64,000 nucleotides of DNA, from the NCBI GenBank assembly GCA_963700735.1, contig CAVOYR010000008.1:186001-250000 (forward strand). The letters run 5' to 3'. The stretch's first letter is position 1. Each line of letters begins with the position of its first letter. Source of the stretch: Anderseniella sp963700735 (GTDB lineage Bacteria; Pseudomonadota; Alphaproteobacteria; Rhizobiales; Aestuariivirgaceae). This document shows positions 9,021-16,930 of this stretch, piece by piece. The notes under the pieces are model-generated. The model did no database searches, was not told where the DNA came from, and saw only the letters and a program-made list of their open reading frames with translations. A program made the translations under genes and the position numbers.

Positions 9021-9332
9021 ATGAAGCGTATCCTGTGTGCCGTGGCCGCATCGGCCGTTGCGGTCGTATTGTCAGTGCCGGTATTGACCCAGCCAGCGCA
9101 GGCGCAACGCTATGATTGCGCCCACGGGCCCGACACCTACCGGGTGCGTGGCGTGGCGGACTGGGACGTGTTGAACATCCGCCGCAGGCCCACCTCGAGC
9201 AGCCGCATCGTCGGTGAAATTCCACCCTATGGCAGCGGCGTGCATTGCCTTGGCCCGTGCCGCGGCAACTGGTGCCGCATTTCCTGGCGCGGCACCATCG
9301 GCTGGGTACACATGCGCCACCTGGGGGAATGA
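9021..9332 (+). CDS. Exported SH3-domain protein
   Basis: A 103-residue exported protein: a Sec signal peptide (MKRILCAVAASAVAVVLSV, cleavage near AQAQ) followed by one bacterial SH3 domain (WDVLNIRRRPTSSSRIVGEI, ending WRGTIGWVHMRHL) containing three or four cysteines that may form disulfides. Bacterial SH3 domains often bind peptidoglycan or proteins in the envelope. ATG 9021 has AAGGAG eight bases upstream. The stop overlaps the first possible start of the next gene, so this and the next two genes form a tight operon. Confidence 0.82.
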   Translation: MKRILCAVAASAVAVVLSVPVLTQPAQAQRYDCAHGPDTYRVRGVADWDVLNIRRRPTSSSRIVGEIPPYGSGVHCLGPCRGNWCRISWRGTIGWVHMRHLGE

Positions 9333-9334
9333 TC

Positions 9335-9955
9335 ATGCAGGGGGGCTTTCTGGCGGGCGCACTGTCGCTGATGATGGCGGCTGTGCCGGGTACTGCGCTT
9401 GCCGATGATGCAGCGTGCATGGCGCGGTTCAAGGAGCTTGCAGGAGGCAGTAATCCGAAGTCTGGTCCGGTGCGAATCCTGAACGTGCAGGAGTTTGGCG
9501 GCACGAAAACGGAGAACTATTTCCACAGTCAGGGTGACGACTCCGGTGACGGGATGATGGAACCGCTCAAGAACATGGGTGACATGTGGGTGCTGTTCCG
9601 CGCGAAGAAAATGTACATGTCGACCGACAAGGGCAGGACCTGGAAGTTCGGGCGCAACATGGACGACGCCTCGCAGCCGGAGGCCTACAAGGAGCAGGTT
9701 CGCAAGGACCTGGAGACGGCGGACAAGGTGAAGTGCTCTACCGAGGAGATCGACGGTGCGGCGCACGAGGTTGTGGAGGGAGAGTACAAGAGTACTGCCC
9801 TGCAGGGAGCCATGTCGTTCAACAAGTATTGGGTCCGGCAGGACAACGGGTTTCTGTCCCGCTACGAAACCAGCAGCGAAGGCGCGGGCGGCAAGTTCCA
9901 TTCACTGCAGATCATTGAACCAGCACCGGACCTGAAGCTGCCGGACCCGGAGTGA
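9335..9955 (+). CDS. Exported protein of unknown function
   Basis: A 206-residue protein with a signal peptide (MQGGFLAGALSLMMAAVP, cleavage after ALA) and a mature domain of about 180 residues with two lone cysteines (AACMARF, KVKCSTEEI). I do not recognise the family; the beta-rich pattern and a segment reading KNMGDMWVLFRAKKMYMSTD recall periplasmic sensor or carrier proteins, but this is a guess. ATG 9335 lies seven bases after GGGGG; ATG 9329, which overlaps the upstream stop, is an alternative. It is sandwiched between the SH3 protein and a methyltransferase in a co-directional operon. Confidence 0.68.
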   Translation: MQGGFLAGALSLMMAAVPGTALADDAACMARFKELAGGSNPKSGPVRILNVQEFGGTKTENYFHSQGDDSGDGMMEPLKNMGDMWVLFRAKKMYMSTDKGRTWKFGRNMDDASQPEAYKEQVRKDLETADKVKCSTEEIDGAAHEVVEGEYKSTALQGAMSFNKYWVRQDNGFLSRYETSSEGAGGKFHSLQIIEPAPDLKLPDPE

Positions 9956-9965
9956 GGGGGGAATC

Positions 9966-10814
9966 ATGACGGGTACCGTTGCTGACCACGATCCGCACCT
10001 GCTGGCGTTCTATGCGCGCCATCCGATTTCAGCCACGCACATCATCGACAAGGTAAAGGCGGCGCGAGGGCATCTCGACGGCGTGACGCCACAAGACCTG
10101 TGGCCGCATGACCAGGACCATTATGGCGGGCTTGGCGTGAACGAGCGGATGGCGGACCGGGCGGGCCTGAAGGCCGGCATGAAGGTCGCCGATTTCTGCG
10201 CCGGGCTGGGCGGGCCGGCGCGGTGGTATGCCGTGACTTACGCGGTCGATGTGACCGGCATCGACATCACGCCGGAGCGGGTTGCCGGGGCGGCAGAACT
10301 GACGCGGCTGGTGGGGCTGTCGGACCGGGTGCGCGTGGTCGAGGGGTCGGTGACCGACGTCCCGCTGGCCGATGGCTCGATGGATGCCGTGCTGAGCCAG
10401 GAGGCGTTCCTGCATGTGCCGGACAAAATGCAAGTGCTGTGCGAGGCGTACCGCGTGCTGAAGCCGGGCGGGCGGCTGGCGTTTTCCGACTGGGTGGCGC
10501 CGGAGCCGTTGCCGCCGGAAGTGGCGCAGGACATGTGGACGGGCATTGCCGCGCGCACGCTGCAAAGTGCCGATGGCTACGTCGCGTGGATGCAGGAGGT
10601 GGGCTTTGCCGATGTGCTGGTCGATGACCTGACGCCGGAATGGGCGGTGGTGCTGGCAGAACGGCAAAAGATGTACGTGGCGCTGATGGACGAGGCCAGG
10701 CGCGCCGGCGCGCCTGCGGGCGATACGGCGTTTGCGGAAAGCTACGTGCGGTTTGTTGAGCTGGTTAAGGCGGGCCGGCTGGGTGGTGTCAGGGTGAGCG
10801 GGCGGAAGGCGTGA
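9966..10814 (+). CDS. SAM methyltransferase related to sarcosine/dimethylglycine N-methyltransferases
   Basis: A 282-residue class I methyltransferase. The N-terminal segment TPQDLWPHDQDHYGGLGVN and the motif I region ADFCAGLGGPARW closely resemble sarcosine/dimethylglycine N-methyltransferases and related small-molecule enzymes; motif post-I is VTGIDITPERV, and the substrate-domain motif LSQEAFLHVPDK follows. The exact substrate cannot be assigned; glycine-betaine synthesis would usually show a second enzyme, which is absent. It follows the exported protein by ten bases, so it is probably co-transcribed with two envelope proteins, an odd pairing. Confidence 0.78.
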   Translation: MTGTVADHDPHLLAFYARHPISATHIIDKVKAARGHLDGVTPQDLWPHDQDHYGGLGVNERMADRAGLKAGMKVADFCAGLGGPARWYAVTYAVDVTGIDITPERVAGAAELTRLVGLSDRVRVVEGSVTDVPLADGSMDAVLSQEAFLHVPDKMQVLCEAYRVLKPGGRLAFSDWVAPEPLPPEVAQDMWTGIAARTLQSADGYVAWMQEVGFADVLVDDLTPEWAVVLAERQKMYVALMDEARRAGAPAGDTAFAESYVRFVELVKAGRLGGVRVSGRKA

Positions 10815-10815
10815 C

Positions 10816-10864
10816 TTGAAGCATTGCCCGGCGATGTGTATACTCTGGCGGATTTATACACATC
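10816..10864 (+). promoter_or_regulatory. vapBC promoter with overlapping palindromic operator
   Basis: A near-consensus sigma-70 promoter: TTGAAG (10816-10821), a 17-base spacer, and TATACT (10839-10844). A perfect 10-bp inverted repeat GATGTGTATA (10833-10842) / TATACACATC (10855-10864) with a 12-base spacer overlaps the -10 box and the expected start of transcription. VapB-VapC complexes generally repress their own promoter by binding such palindromes, so this is the likely operator. It lies between the upstream methyltransferase stop (10814) and vapB. Confidence 0.75.
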
Positions 10865-10878
10865 CAGTGAGATCAGTC

Positions 10879-11070
10879 ATGCGCACCAATATCGACATTG
10901 ATGACGAACTCATGGCGAAGGCCATGAAGGCGGCCGGCACCAAGACCAAGAAGGAAACGGTCGAGGAGGGGCTGAGGGCGTTGGTACGCAACGGGGATAT
11001 GCGCAAGCTGATCGAATTGCGCGGCAAGGTCCAATGGGACGGCGACCTCGACGCCATGCGGACTGACTGA
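10879..11070 (+). CDS. vapB: VapB-type antitoxin
   Basis: A 63-residue antitoxin of the VapB family (COG5450-like): an N-terminal ribbon-helix-helix-type DNA-binding segment MRTNIDIDDELMAKAMK, then KTKKETVEEGLRALV, and a short acidic tail (WDGDLDAMRTD) expected to bind the VapC toxin. ATG 10879 is chosen because it gives the conserved MRTNIDID start. It lies nine bases before vapC in the same frame, with a palindromic operator upstream. It should neutralise VapC and autoregulate the operon. Confidence 0.88.
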   Translation: MRTNIDIDDELMAKAMKAAGTKTKKETVEEGLRALVRNGDMRKLIELRGKVQWDGDLDAMRTD

Positions 11071-11079
11071 GGGTTCGCG

Positions 11080-11469
11080 TTGATACTCGCCGACAGTTCA
11101 GTCTGGATTGCATTCTTCAATGACGCGCAATCGCCAAAGGCGGATCGGCTTGAACACCACCTGCTTCGTCAAGAGGTGTTGACCGCTGACCTCATCCTGA
11201 TGGAGGTGCTGCAGGGGTGCCGCCATGACCGGCAATACCGGGCTGTGGTGGCAGGCATGTCCGAGTTGCTCTGCATGGTGCTGGGCGGACGCGATATGGC
11301 GATCGCGGCGGCGCAGAACTATCGCGCCCTGCGCAAGCGCGGGGTCACTGTGCGCAAATCCAAAGATGTGCTGATTGCCACGTGGTGCATCGAGAACGAT
11401 GTAGCGCTGCTGCACGCGGACCGGGACTTCGACATCATGGAACCGCTGGGGCTGAAGGTGGTGAGGTAA
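11080..11469 (+). CDS. vapC: VapC-type PIN-domain ribonuclease toxin
   Basis: A 129-residue PIN-domain nuclease. The acidic catalytic residues are in place: ADSSVWI (first Asp), MEVLQG (Glu), RKSKDVLIATW (Asp) and LLHADRDFD (Asp). VapC toxins cleave specific RNAs, often tRNA or rRNA loops, when VapB is degraded. The start is the TTG at 11080 with GAGGG six bases upstream; no ATG fits. All active-site residues are intact, so the module appears functional. Confidence 0.88.
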   Translation: MILADSSVWIAFFNDAQSPKADRLEHHLLRQEVLTADLILMEVLQGCRHDRQYRAVVAGMSELLCMVLGGRDMAIAAAQNYRALRKRGVTVRKSKDVLIATWCIENDVALLHADRDFDIMEPLGLKVVR

Positions 11470-11481
11470 GGGGGCAAAATC

Positions 11482-11557
11482 CGGCCTACGCCGGGGTGAC
11501 GAGGTACTACGGGGCGCAGTCTTCCCCAACCGTCATGCCAGCGAAGGCTGGCATCCA
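11482..11557. repeat. REP-like palindromic repeat, left of GIY-YIG gene
   Basis: Two adjoining palindromic modules: GGCCTACGCCGGGGTGACG and, after a linker, TGCCAGCGAAGGCTGGCA. The last 43 bases (11515-11557) are identical to 12037-12079 on the other side of the GIY-YIG gene and in the same orientation, and the preceding GCCGGGGTGACGAGG segment is also shared. Such short GC-rich palindromes are typical dispersed intergenic elements of alphaproteobacteria. Confidence 0.8.
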
Positions 11558-11583
11558 AAAACTTGCTGCGGCACACTGCCTGA

Positions 11584-11871
11584 ATGCAACCTTGCGTCTA
11601 CATTATCACCAACCACCGTTGCGGCACACTTTACATTGGCGTCACGTCGAACCTGTCACGGCGCGCATACGAGCACCGGGAAGGTGTCATTGATGGCTTC
11701 AGCAAGAAATATGGCCTCAGACAACTGGTCTGGTACGAAATCCACGACACCATGGAGTCCGCAATCGTTCACGAAAAGCAGATGAAAGACTGGCGGCGGA
11801 CCTGGAAGATAAACCTGATCGAGACGATGAATCCGGCATGGCTTGATCTCTACGATACCCTTAACCGGTAG
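11584..11871 (+). CDS. GIY-YIG endonuclease domain protein (COG2827 type)
   Basis: A 95-residue single-domain GIY-YIG nuclease. Catalytic features are visible: VYIITN (the GIY-equivalent strand), TLYIGVTSNLSRRAYEHR (YIG, Arg) and MESAIVHEKQMKDWRR with the metal-binding Glu region; NPAWLDLY closes the domain. Stand-alone proteins of this size are widespread in alphaproteobacteria with unknown biological role; related domains act in homing, repair (UvrC) and restriction. It has no partner gene and is bracketed by direct repeats starting 26 bases upstream and 18 bases downstream. The start ATG 11584 gives the normal N-terminus. Confidence 0.85.
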   Translation: MQPCVYIITNHRCGTLYIGVTSNLSRRAYEHREGVIDGFSKKYGLRQLVWYEIHDTMESAIVHEKQMKDWRRTWKINLIETMNPAWLDLYDTLNR

Positions 11872-11889
11872 GTCAGCCGTGCCGCCGAC

Positions 11890-12079
11890 TTGGACCCCGG
11901 CCTTCGCCGGGGTGACGGCAGTTGGGAGCTTGGTGTCAGGTATTGGACCCCGGCATTCGCCGGGGTGACGGCAGATGGGATCTTGGTGTCAGGTATTGGA
12001 CCCCGACCTCCGCCGGGGTGACGAGGCACACAAGGACGCAGTCTTCCCCAACCGTCATGCCAGCGAAGGCTGGCATCCA
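11890..12079. repeat. Tandem 53-bp repeat plus REP-like palindrome, right of GIY-YIG gene
   Basis: Units starting at 11890, 11943 and 11996 each begin TTGGACCCCGGCNTTCGCCGG-like and continue GGTGACGGCAG with GGTGTCAGGTA at the end; the period is 53 bases, with the third unit diverging after the palindrome. Each unit carries a hairpin of the CCCCGGC-CGCCGGGG type. The third unit runs into a 43-base block (12037-12079) identical to 11515-11557. The remaining sequence to the uvrD stop at 12156 holds no recognised gene. Confidence 0.82.
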
Positions 12080-12155
12080 CCTGGCCGCTATAAACTTTCC
12101 AGCGGTGGTGATCCCGGCCTCCGGTGTGACGGGATATCCGTAGTGCCGGTTGGCG

Positions 12156-14477
12156 TCACCCCCGGCTCACAAAGCTGTCCAGCACCCGCTTGTCGCCCGC
12201 GTTGTCGAAACTGATCGACAGCTTGTTGCCATCGACGCCGGTGACCGTGCCCGCGCCGAATTTCTGGTGGAACACCCGGTCGCCCCGCACGAAGCTTTCG
12301 GCACCCGCATCCGTCGCGGTCAGCGTGCCTTCGATGATGTGGGGCGTGGAGCGCAGCGCGCTGCCTTCGGCGTGGCGGGCTTGCGCGCGCTGCCAGCCGG
12401 GCGTCGAATATGTGGAGTTGAACGGCTTCACCTCGTCAAACCGCGAGCCGCCGAAGCTGTCCGCACCGCCGAGGCCATAGCCGCCATAGCTGGATGACAT
12501 CGCCTCCACCTCGACATGGGATGCGGGCAGTTCGTCGATGAAGCGCGAGGGAAGCGCCGTCTGCCACATGGCGTGGACGCGGCGGTTCTGCGCAAACGAG
12601 ATGGTGCAGGCCTTGCGCGCGCGGGTGATGCCGACATAGGCGAGGCGGCGTTCCTCTTCCAGACCGGCCTTGCCGCTCTCGTCCAGCGCGCGCTGGTGCG
12701 GAAACAGGCCTTCCTCCCAGCCGGGCAGGAACACGGTGTCGAACTCCAGCCCCTTGGCGGCATGCAGCGTCATGATCGAGGCCTTCGGCTCGAACTCGCC
12801 GGATTGCTCGACGTCCATCACCAGCGCGATGTGCTCGAGGAAGCCTTCCATGGTCTCGAACTCGTTCATCGAGCGCACGAGTTCCTTCAGGTTTTCCAGC
12901 CGCGACGGCGCCTTGGGGTCCTTGTCCTGCTGGTGCATTTCCGTGTAGCCGGACTCGTCCAGGATGATCTCGGCCACCTCGGTGTGCGGCAGGGTTTGCA
13001 CCTGCGCGCGCCAGCGGTCGAACGAGGTGAGCAGGTCAGTCAGCGCCTTGCGGGCCTTGGCGGGAAGCTCCTCCGTTGCGGCGATGTCCTGCGCAGCGCG
13101 GTACAGGGAGATGCCGGCGGCGCGGGCCTGGGCATGGATCTTCTGCACCGAGTTGTCGCCGATGCCGCGCTTTGGCACGTTGATGATACGCTCGAAAGCG
13201 AGATCATTGTCGGGCGACATGGTGATCTTGAGGTAGGCCAGCGCATCGCGGATTTCGGCACGCTCATAGAAGCGCGGGCCACCGACGACCCGGTAGGGCA
13301 GGCCGAGGGTAATGAAGCGGTCCTCGAAGGCCCGCATCTGGAACGAGGCCCGCACCAGGATGGCGACTTCTTCGAGCGATTTGCCGGCGCGTTGCGCCTG
13401 CTCGATGTCCTCGCCAATGGCGCGGGCTTCCTCGTCGCCGTCCCAGTGGCCACGCACGATGACCTTGTCGCCGTCATTCTGGTCGGTGCGCAAGGTCTTG
13501 CCGAGGCGGCCTTCATTGTGGGTGATCAGTCCGGAGGCGGCACCGAGGATGTGTGGCGTCGAGCGGTAGTTCGATTCCAGCCGGATGACGCCGGCGCCGG
13601 GAAAATCCTTCTCGAAACGCAGGATGTTGTCGACCTCGGCGCCGCGCCAGCCGTAGATCGACTGGTCATCGTCGCCCACGCAGCAGATGTTGCGGTGGCC
13701 CTGCGCCAGCAGCCTGAGCCACAGATACTGCGCCACGTTGGTGTCCTGGTACTCGTCCACCAGCATGTACTTGAACTTCTTCTGGTACTGCGCCAGCACG
13801 TCGGCGTTTTCCTGGAACAGGCGCAGGGTCTCCAGCAGCAGGTCACCGAAGTCGACGGCGTTGAGCACCTTCAGCCGGGCCTGGTAATCCCTGTAAAGTT
13901 GCGCGCCGAGGCCGTTGGCATAGGCCGCGCCTTCGCCGGTGGGCACCTTGTCCGGCGTCAGGCCACGGTTCTTCCAACCGTCGATGTGGGCGGCAAGCTG
14001 GCGGGCGGGCCAGCGCTTCTCGTCGATGCCCTCGGCCTGGATGAGCTGCTTCAGCAGGCGGATCTGGTCGTCGGTGTCGAGGATGGAAAAGTCGGACCTG
14101 AGGCCAACCAGCTCGGCGTTGCGGCGCAGCATCTTGACGCCGATTGAGTGGAAGGTGCCGAGCCACGTCATGCCTTCGACCATGCCGCCGATCAGCCCGC
14201 CGATGCGTTCCTTCATTTCGCGCGCGGCCTTGTTGGTGAAGGTCACGGCGAGGATTTCGCCGGGCCATGCCTTGCGCTGGGCCAGCAGGTGGGCAAGCCG
14301 TGTGGTGAGTACGCGCGTCTTGCCGGTGCCCGCGCCTGCCAGCACCAGCAGCGGGCCGTCCATCGTTTCCACGGCAGCACGCTGCTCGGGGTTGAGCATG
14401 CGCAGGTAGGGCGGTGCGGCAGCGGCGGCGGCGCGCGCGGCAATGCCGGAGCCGGATTGGGCAGGTGCGTTGGTCAT
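12156..14477 (-). CDS. uvrD: ATP-dependent DNA helicase UvrD/PcrA
   Basis: Superfamily 1A 3'-5' helicase acting in nucleotide-excision and mismatch repair and replication-fork processing. The 773-residue protein has all helicase motifs: Q-motif region LNPEQRAAV, Walker A AGAGTGKTRVL, motif Ia TFTNKAAREM, DEYQDTN (Walker B), QSIYGWRGA (motif III), VRLESNYRS-like RLESNYRST (IV), TLHAAKGLEFDTVF (V) and RLAYVGITRA (VI). The C-terminal part carries the UvrD/PcrA tudor-like tail (DRVFHQKFGAGTVTGVDGN). The N-terminus is extended by an alanine-rich stretch. It is transcribed alone, away from the copper operon. Confidence 0.96.
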   Translation of the reverse strand: MTNAPAQSGSGIAARAAAAAAPPYLRMLNPEQRAAVETMDGPLLVLAGAGTGKTRVLTTRLAHLLAQRKAWPGEILAVTFTNKAAREMKERIGGLIGGMVEGMTWLGTFHSIGVKMLRRNAELVGLRSDFSILDTDDQIRLLKQLIQAEGIDEKRWPARQLAAHIDGWKNRGLTPDKVPTGEGAAYANGLGAQLYRDYQARLKVLNAVDFGDLLLETLRLFQENADVLAQYQKKFKYMLVDEYQDTNVAQYLWLRLLAQGHRNICCVGDDDQSIYGWRGAEVDNILRFEKDFPGAGVIRLESNYRSTPHILGAASGLITHNEGRLGKTLRTDQNDGDKVIVRGHWDGDEEARAIGEDIEQAQRAGKSLEEVAILVRASFQMRAFEDRFITLGLPYRVVGGPRFYERAEIRDALAYLKITMSPDNDLAFERIINVPKRGIGDNSVQKIHAQARAAGISLYRAAQDIAATEELPAKARKALTDLLTSFDRWRAQVQTLPHTEVAEIILDESGYTEMHQQDKDPKAPSRLENLKELVRSMNEFETMEGFLEHIALVMDVEQSGEFEPKASIMTLHAAKGLEFDTVFLPGWEEGLFPHQRALDESGKAGLEEERRLAYVGITRARKACTISFAQNRRVHAMWQTALPSRFIDELPASHVEVEAMSSSYGGYGLGGADSFGGSRFDEVKPFNSTYSTPGWQRAQARHAEGSALRSTPHIIEGTLTATDAGAESFVRGDRVFHQKFGAGTVTGVDGNKLSISFDNAGDKRVLDSFVSRG

Positions 14478-14607
14478 GGGTGCTTATATAGCACTTGCGC
14501 GCGGGGATTCGAGGGATTCGGTTTGGTTGGCCACAGGCTGACCGATTTGTCATTTGACTTGGCGCACGGTATCAGGACACTCAACCTGTCAGAAGCGGGG
14601 ATCCGAT

Positions 14608-15024
14608 TTGCGCAGGCTGCTGAATTCGATGCTGGTGGTAATCTGGGTGCTCGCCCAGACGATCACGGCTGCGCAGTCGCATGGGTCAATGGCTGGGCAC
14701 ATGATGCCGGCCGCCGTTTCCCAGCAACAGGTCATGCTGCACACTATGGTGCACAACCATCAGCAGCCCGGCCAGCATGACCATGCCAGCATGATGCATG
14801 GCAATGCATCGGATACGGACCAGATGCACCGGTGTGCCCGGGCCGGCGGCACCGAAAGTTCGGGCCCTTGCTGCAAGGACATGCAGTGTCAGGCCACCGG
14901 CATCCTGGGTGATCCAGGCAGTACGCCCCGGTTGGGCAACAGTCCGGTCTACTTTACCTTGTCGGCCCGCCAGAGCGGCGTGGCGCCAACCTTTGTCCTG
15001 CCCCCTCCAAACCTGCACGCCTGA
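14608..15024 (+). CDS. Met/His-rich exported protein, first gene of the copper operon
   Basis: A roughly 138-residue exported protein: signal peptide (LLNSMLVVIWVLAQTITAAQ), then a segment very rich in Met, His and Gln (SHGSMAGHMMPAAVSQQQV, MVHNHQQPGQHDHASMMHGN) and a cluster of cysteines (HRCARAGG, PCCKDMQCQ). Such motifs bind Cu(I) or Cu(II). I do not recognise a named family. The TTG at 14608 with GGGGAT upstream gives a charged n-region; ATG 14629 is the conservative alternative. It leads a co-directional series ending with a cytochrome at 19141, so a role in periplasmic copper buffering is inferred. Confidence 0.7.
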   Translation: MRRLLNSMLVVIWVLAQTITAAQSHGSMAGHMMPAAVSQQQVMLHTMVHNHQQPGQHDHASMMHGNASDTDQMHRCARAGGTESSGPCCKDMQCQATGILGDPGSTPRLGNSPVYFTLSARQSGVAPTFVLPPPNLHA

Positions 15025-15199
15025 ACCTGCTGCCTGAACCGGCAACACCGGCTTGCGGCCTTCTCCTTGGGAGACGGTACGCCTGATCCGGGTTCGCACG
15101 ATACCGGCAGCGGCTTGATCGTGATGTCAATGGCGTTTGCCATGGCAGCGGGATTTACATGAAATCAAGAAATGCAGGGGCGCTTTCGAGCGTAAGGCA

Positions 15200-15436
15200 A
15201 TGAAATTCAAGATAGTGGCACTCGCCGTGCTGACCGGACTGTCCGGTTGTGCGGCTGGGCCGGAAGCTGATGTCTCCGGCGCGCTTTCGCAGCGGGACCC
15301 GGCTGACCCGGAACGGGAAACGGCCGCTGCCCCGTATCGCAGCGTCGTGGCAGGTTATCATCCGCGCACCGTTGTCGAGCCGAAGCCGTGGACAGATACC
15401 GCGACAGACCCCCAGAACGGGGAGGCCAGCCAATGA
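15200..15436 (+). CDS. Small lipoprotein in copper operon
   Basis: A 78-residue predicted lipoprotein: MKFKIVALAVLTGLSGCAAG with a lipobox LSGC, so Cys17 is the likely lipidation site. The mature part is short and low in complexity (DPADPERETAAAPYRSV, KPWTDTATDPQNG) with no domain recognised. Its stop overlaps the start of the TolC-like gene by four bases. Comparable small lipoproteins occur next to copper-efflux genes, but the function is unknown. Confidence 0.75.
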   Translation: MKFKIVALAVLTGLSGCAAGPEADVSGALSQRDPADPERETAAAPYRSVVAGYHPRTVVEPKPWTDTATDPQNGEASQ

Positions 15437-16887
15437 GGTTCAAATCTTCGAGCAAGGCCACCTTGCTGATTTGCGCGGCATTGGCGCTTGGCGGCTGTGC
15501 CACGCAAGCCGAGCTGGACACCTTCTCTGACCCTGCGCGCGGGTTTGCCGAGGTGCACGAGCAAACCCATGTGGCGGCGAACAAGACCTCGGTCTGGGTG
15601 CAATCGCGCGAGCAGGCTGACGCGGTGGCGGCGCGCGTTCACCAGCTCATTCACAAGAAGACGATTGATGCCGACACTGCCGTACAGGTGGCGTTGCTCA
15701 GCAACAAGGGATTGCAGGCTGCCTATGCCGACATCGGGTTGTCAGCAGCGGACGTGTGGCAGGAAGCGCTGCCGTCCAACCCGAAGCTGACCGTGATGTT
15801 CAGTCAGATCGGAGTGGCGCGGACCATAGAATCGCTGATCACGGCCAACATTGCCCGTGCCATGACCCATGACATGCGCGTTGGCGTGGCTGAGGCGAAG
15901 CTGCGCAAGGCTCAACTGCAGGCCATCGAGGCCACCCTAAGGCTGGCTCATGAGACGCGGGTGGCCTGGATCAACGCCGTGTCCGCATGGGAACGGGCCG
16001 GCCACGTGAAGCAAGCCATTGCTGCCACCGATGCAGGCTCCGAACTTGCCATGCAGCTTGGCCGCACCGGCGCTCTTCCCAAGGCGGCCCAGGCGCGAGA
16101 GCACGTCAATTACGCGGAACTGACTGCGCAGCTTGCAAGCGCGCGGCTGGAGGCCCGTGAGGCCAAGCAGGTTCTGATCCGGAAGATGGGCGTGTGGGGC
16201 CGCGAGACGGATTTCTCGGTGCCCAATGCGCTGCCGCCGCTGCCACGAAGCATCAGGCACAAACCCGGCATTGTTGCGGAAGCCCTTCGCAACCGGATCG
16301 ACCTGATGATTGCCAAGGCCGATCTCGAGATCGTGGCGCGCAGTCATGGCCTTACCAAGGCGACCCGTTACGTCAGCGATCTGGACCTGTCCGGTGGTGC
16401 CGAGATAGAACGCGGCGAAGATGGTGGCAACGAGGTGTCGGGTGTCATCGAGTTCGATCTCGTGATCCCGATATTCGACAGTGGTCAGGCGCGCCTGCGC
16501 AAGGCAGAGCTTGCCTACATGAAGGCGGCGAACCTGGTGGCAGAACGTGCCGTGTTGATCCGGTCCGAAGCGACAGCCGCCTACGAGGACTATCGCGGGC
16601 GATACGACATTGCCCGCCACCATCTGGATGCGGTCGCGCCGTTGCGCAAGGTGCTGGAAGAGCAGGCGTTGCTCAACAATAACGGCATGATTACCAGCAC
16701 CTTCGAGTTGCTTCAGGATGTCAGGGCCAAGGTCAACTCCGACTTGCAGTCCGACCTGGCAAAACGTGATTTCTGGCTCGCGGAAGCCGGATTGAAATCT
16801 GTTGTCTATGGCGGTGGTGAAGGCGTTGCAGGCGGCAGTGGCGGCATGGCCGTACTGGCCGATGCGGGCGGCGGTCCGGGGCACTGA
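15433..16887 (+). CDS. TolC-family outer-membrane efflux lipoprotein
   Basis: A 484-residue outer-membrane factor with a lipoprotein signal (ATLLICAALALGGC, lipidated Cys about residue 21). The two OEP repeats are visible as long helical segments (KKTIDADTAVQVALLSNKG and the second copy around VAEALRNRIDLMIAKADLE), with QARLRKAELAYMKAANLV typical of TolC/CusC-type proteins. GGGGAGG lies seven bases before ATG 15433. It would provide an outer-membrane channel, but no RND pump or membrane-fusion gene is in the operon, so its inner-membrane partner must be encoded elsewhere or it serves another purpose. Confidence 0.85.
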   Translation: MRFKSSSKATLLICAALALGGCATQAELDTFSDPARGFAEVHEQTHVAANKTSVWVQSREQADAVAARVHQLIHKKTIDADTAVQVALLSNKGLQAAYADIGLSAADVWQEALPSNPKLTVMFSQIGVARTIESLITANIARAMTHDMRVGVAEAKLRKAQLQAIEATLRLAHETRVAWINAVSAWERAGHVKQAIAATDAGSELAMQLGRTGALPKAAQAREHVNYAELTAQLASARLEAREAKQVLIRKMGVWGRETDFSVPNALPPLPRSIRHKPGIVAEALRNRIDLMIAKADLEIVARSHGLTKATRYVSDLDLSGGAEIERGEDGGNEVSGVIEFDLVIPIFDSGQARLRKAELAYMKAANLVAERAVLIRSEATAAYEDYRGRYDIARHHLDAVAPLRKVLEEQALLNNNGMITSTFELLQDVRAKVNSDLQSDLAKRDFWLAEAGLKSVVYGGGEGVAGGSGGMAVLADAGGGPGH

Positions 16888-16930
16888 ACATGACCTGGAT
16901 CGTGCTGACAATATGGAAGGAGACACTTCA

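Noticed and set aside
11890..12020. Possible CRISPR array
   Set aside because: The 53-base period is made of near-identical units with no unique spacers, only about 2.5 units exist, and no cas genes are nearby; it is a tandem REP-like repeat.
12516..14147. 543-codon plus-strand frame
   Set aside because: Complement of uvrD, whose helicase motifs are intact; translation shows no domain.
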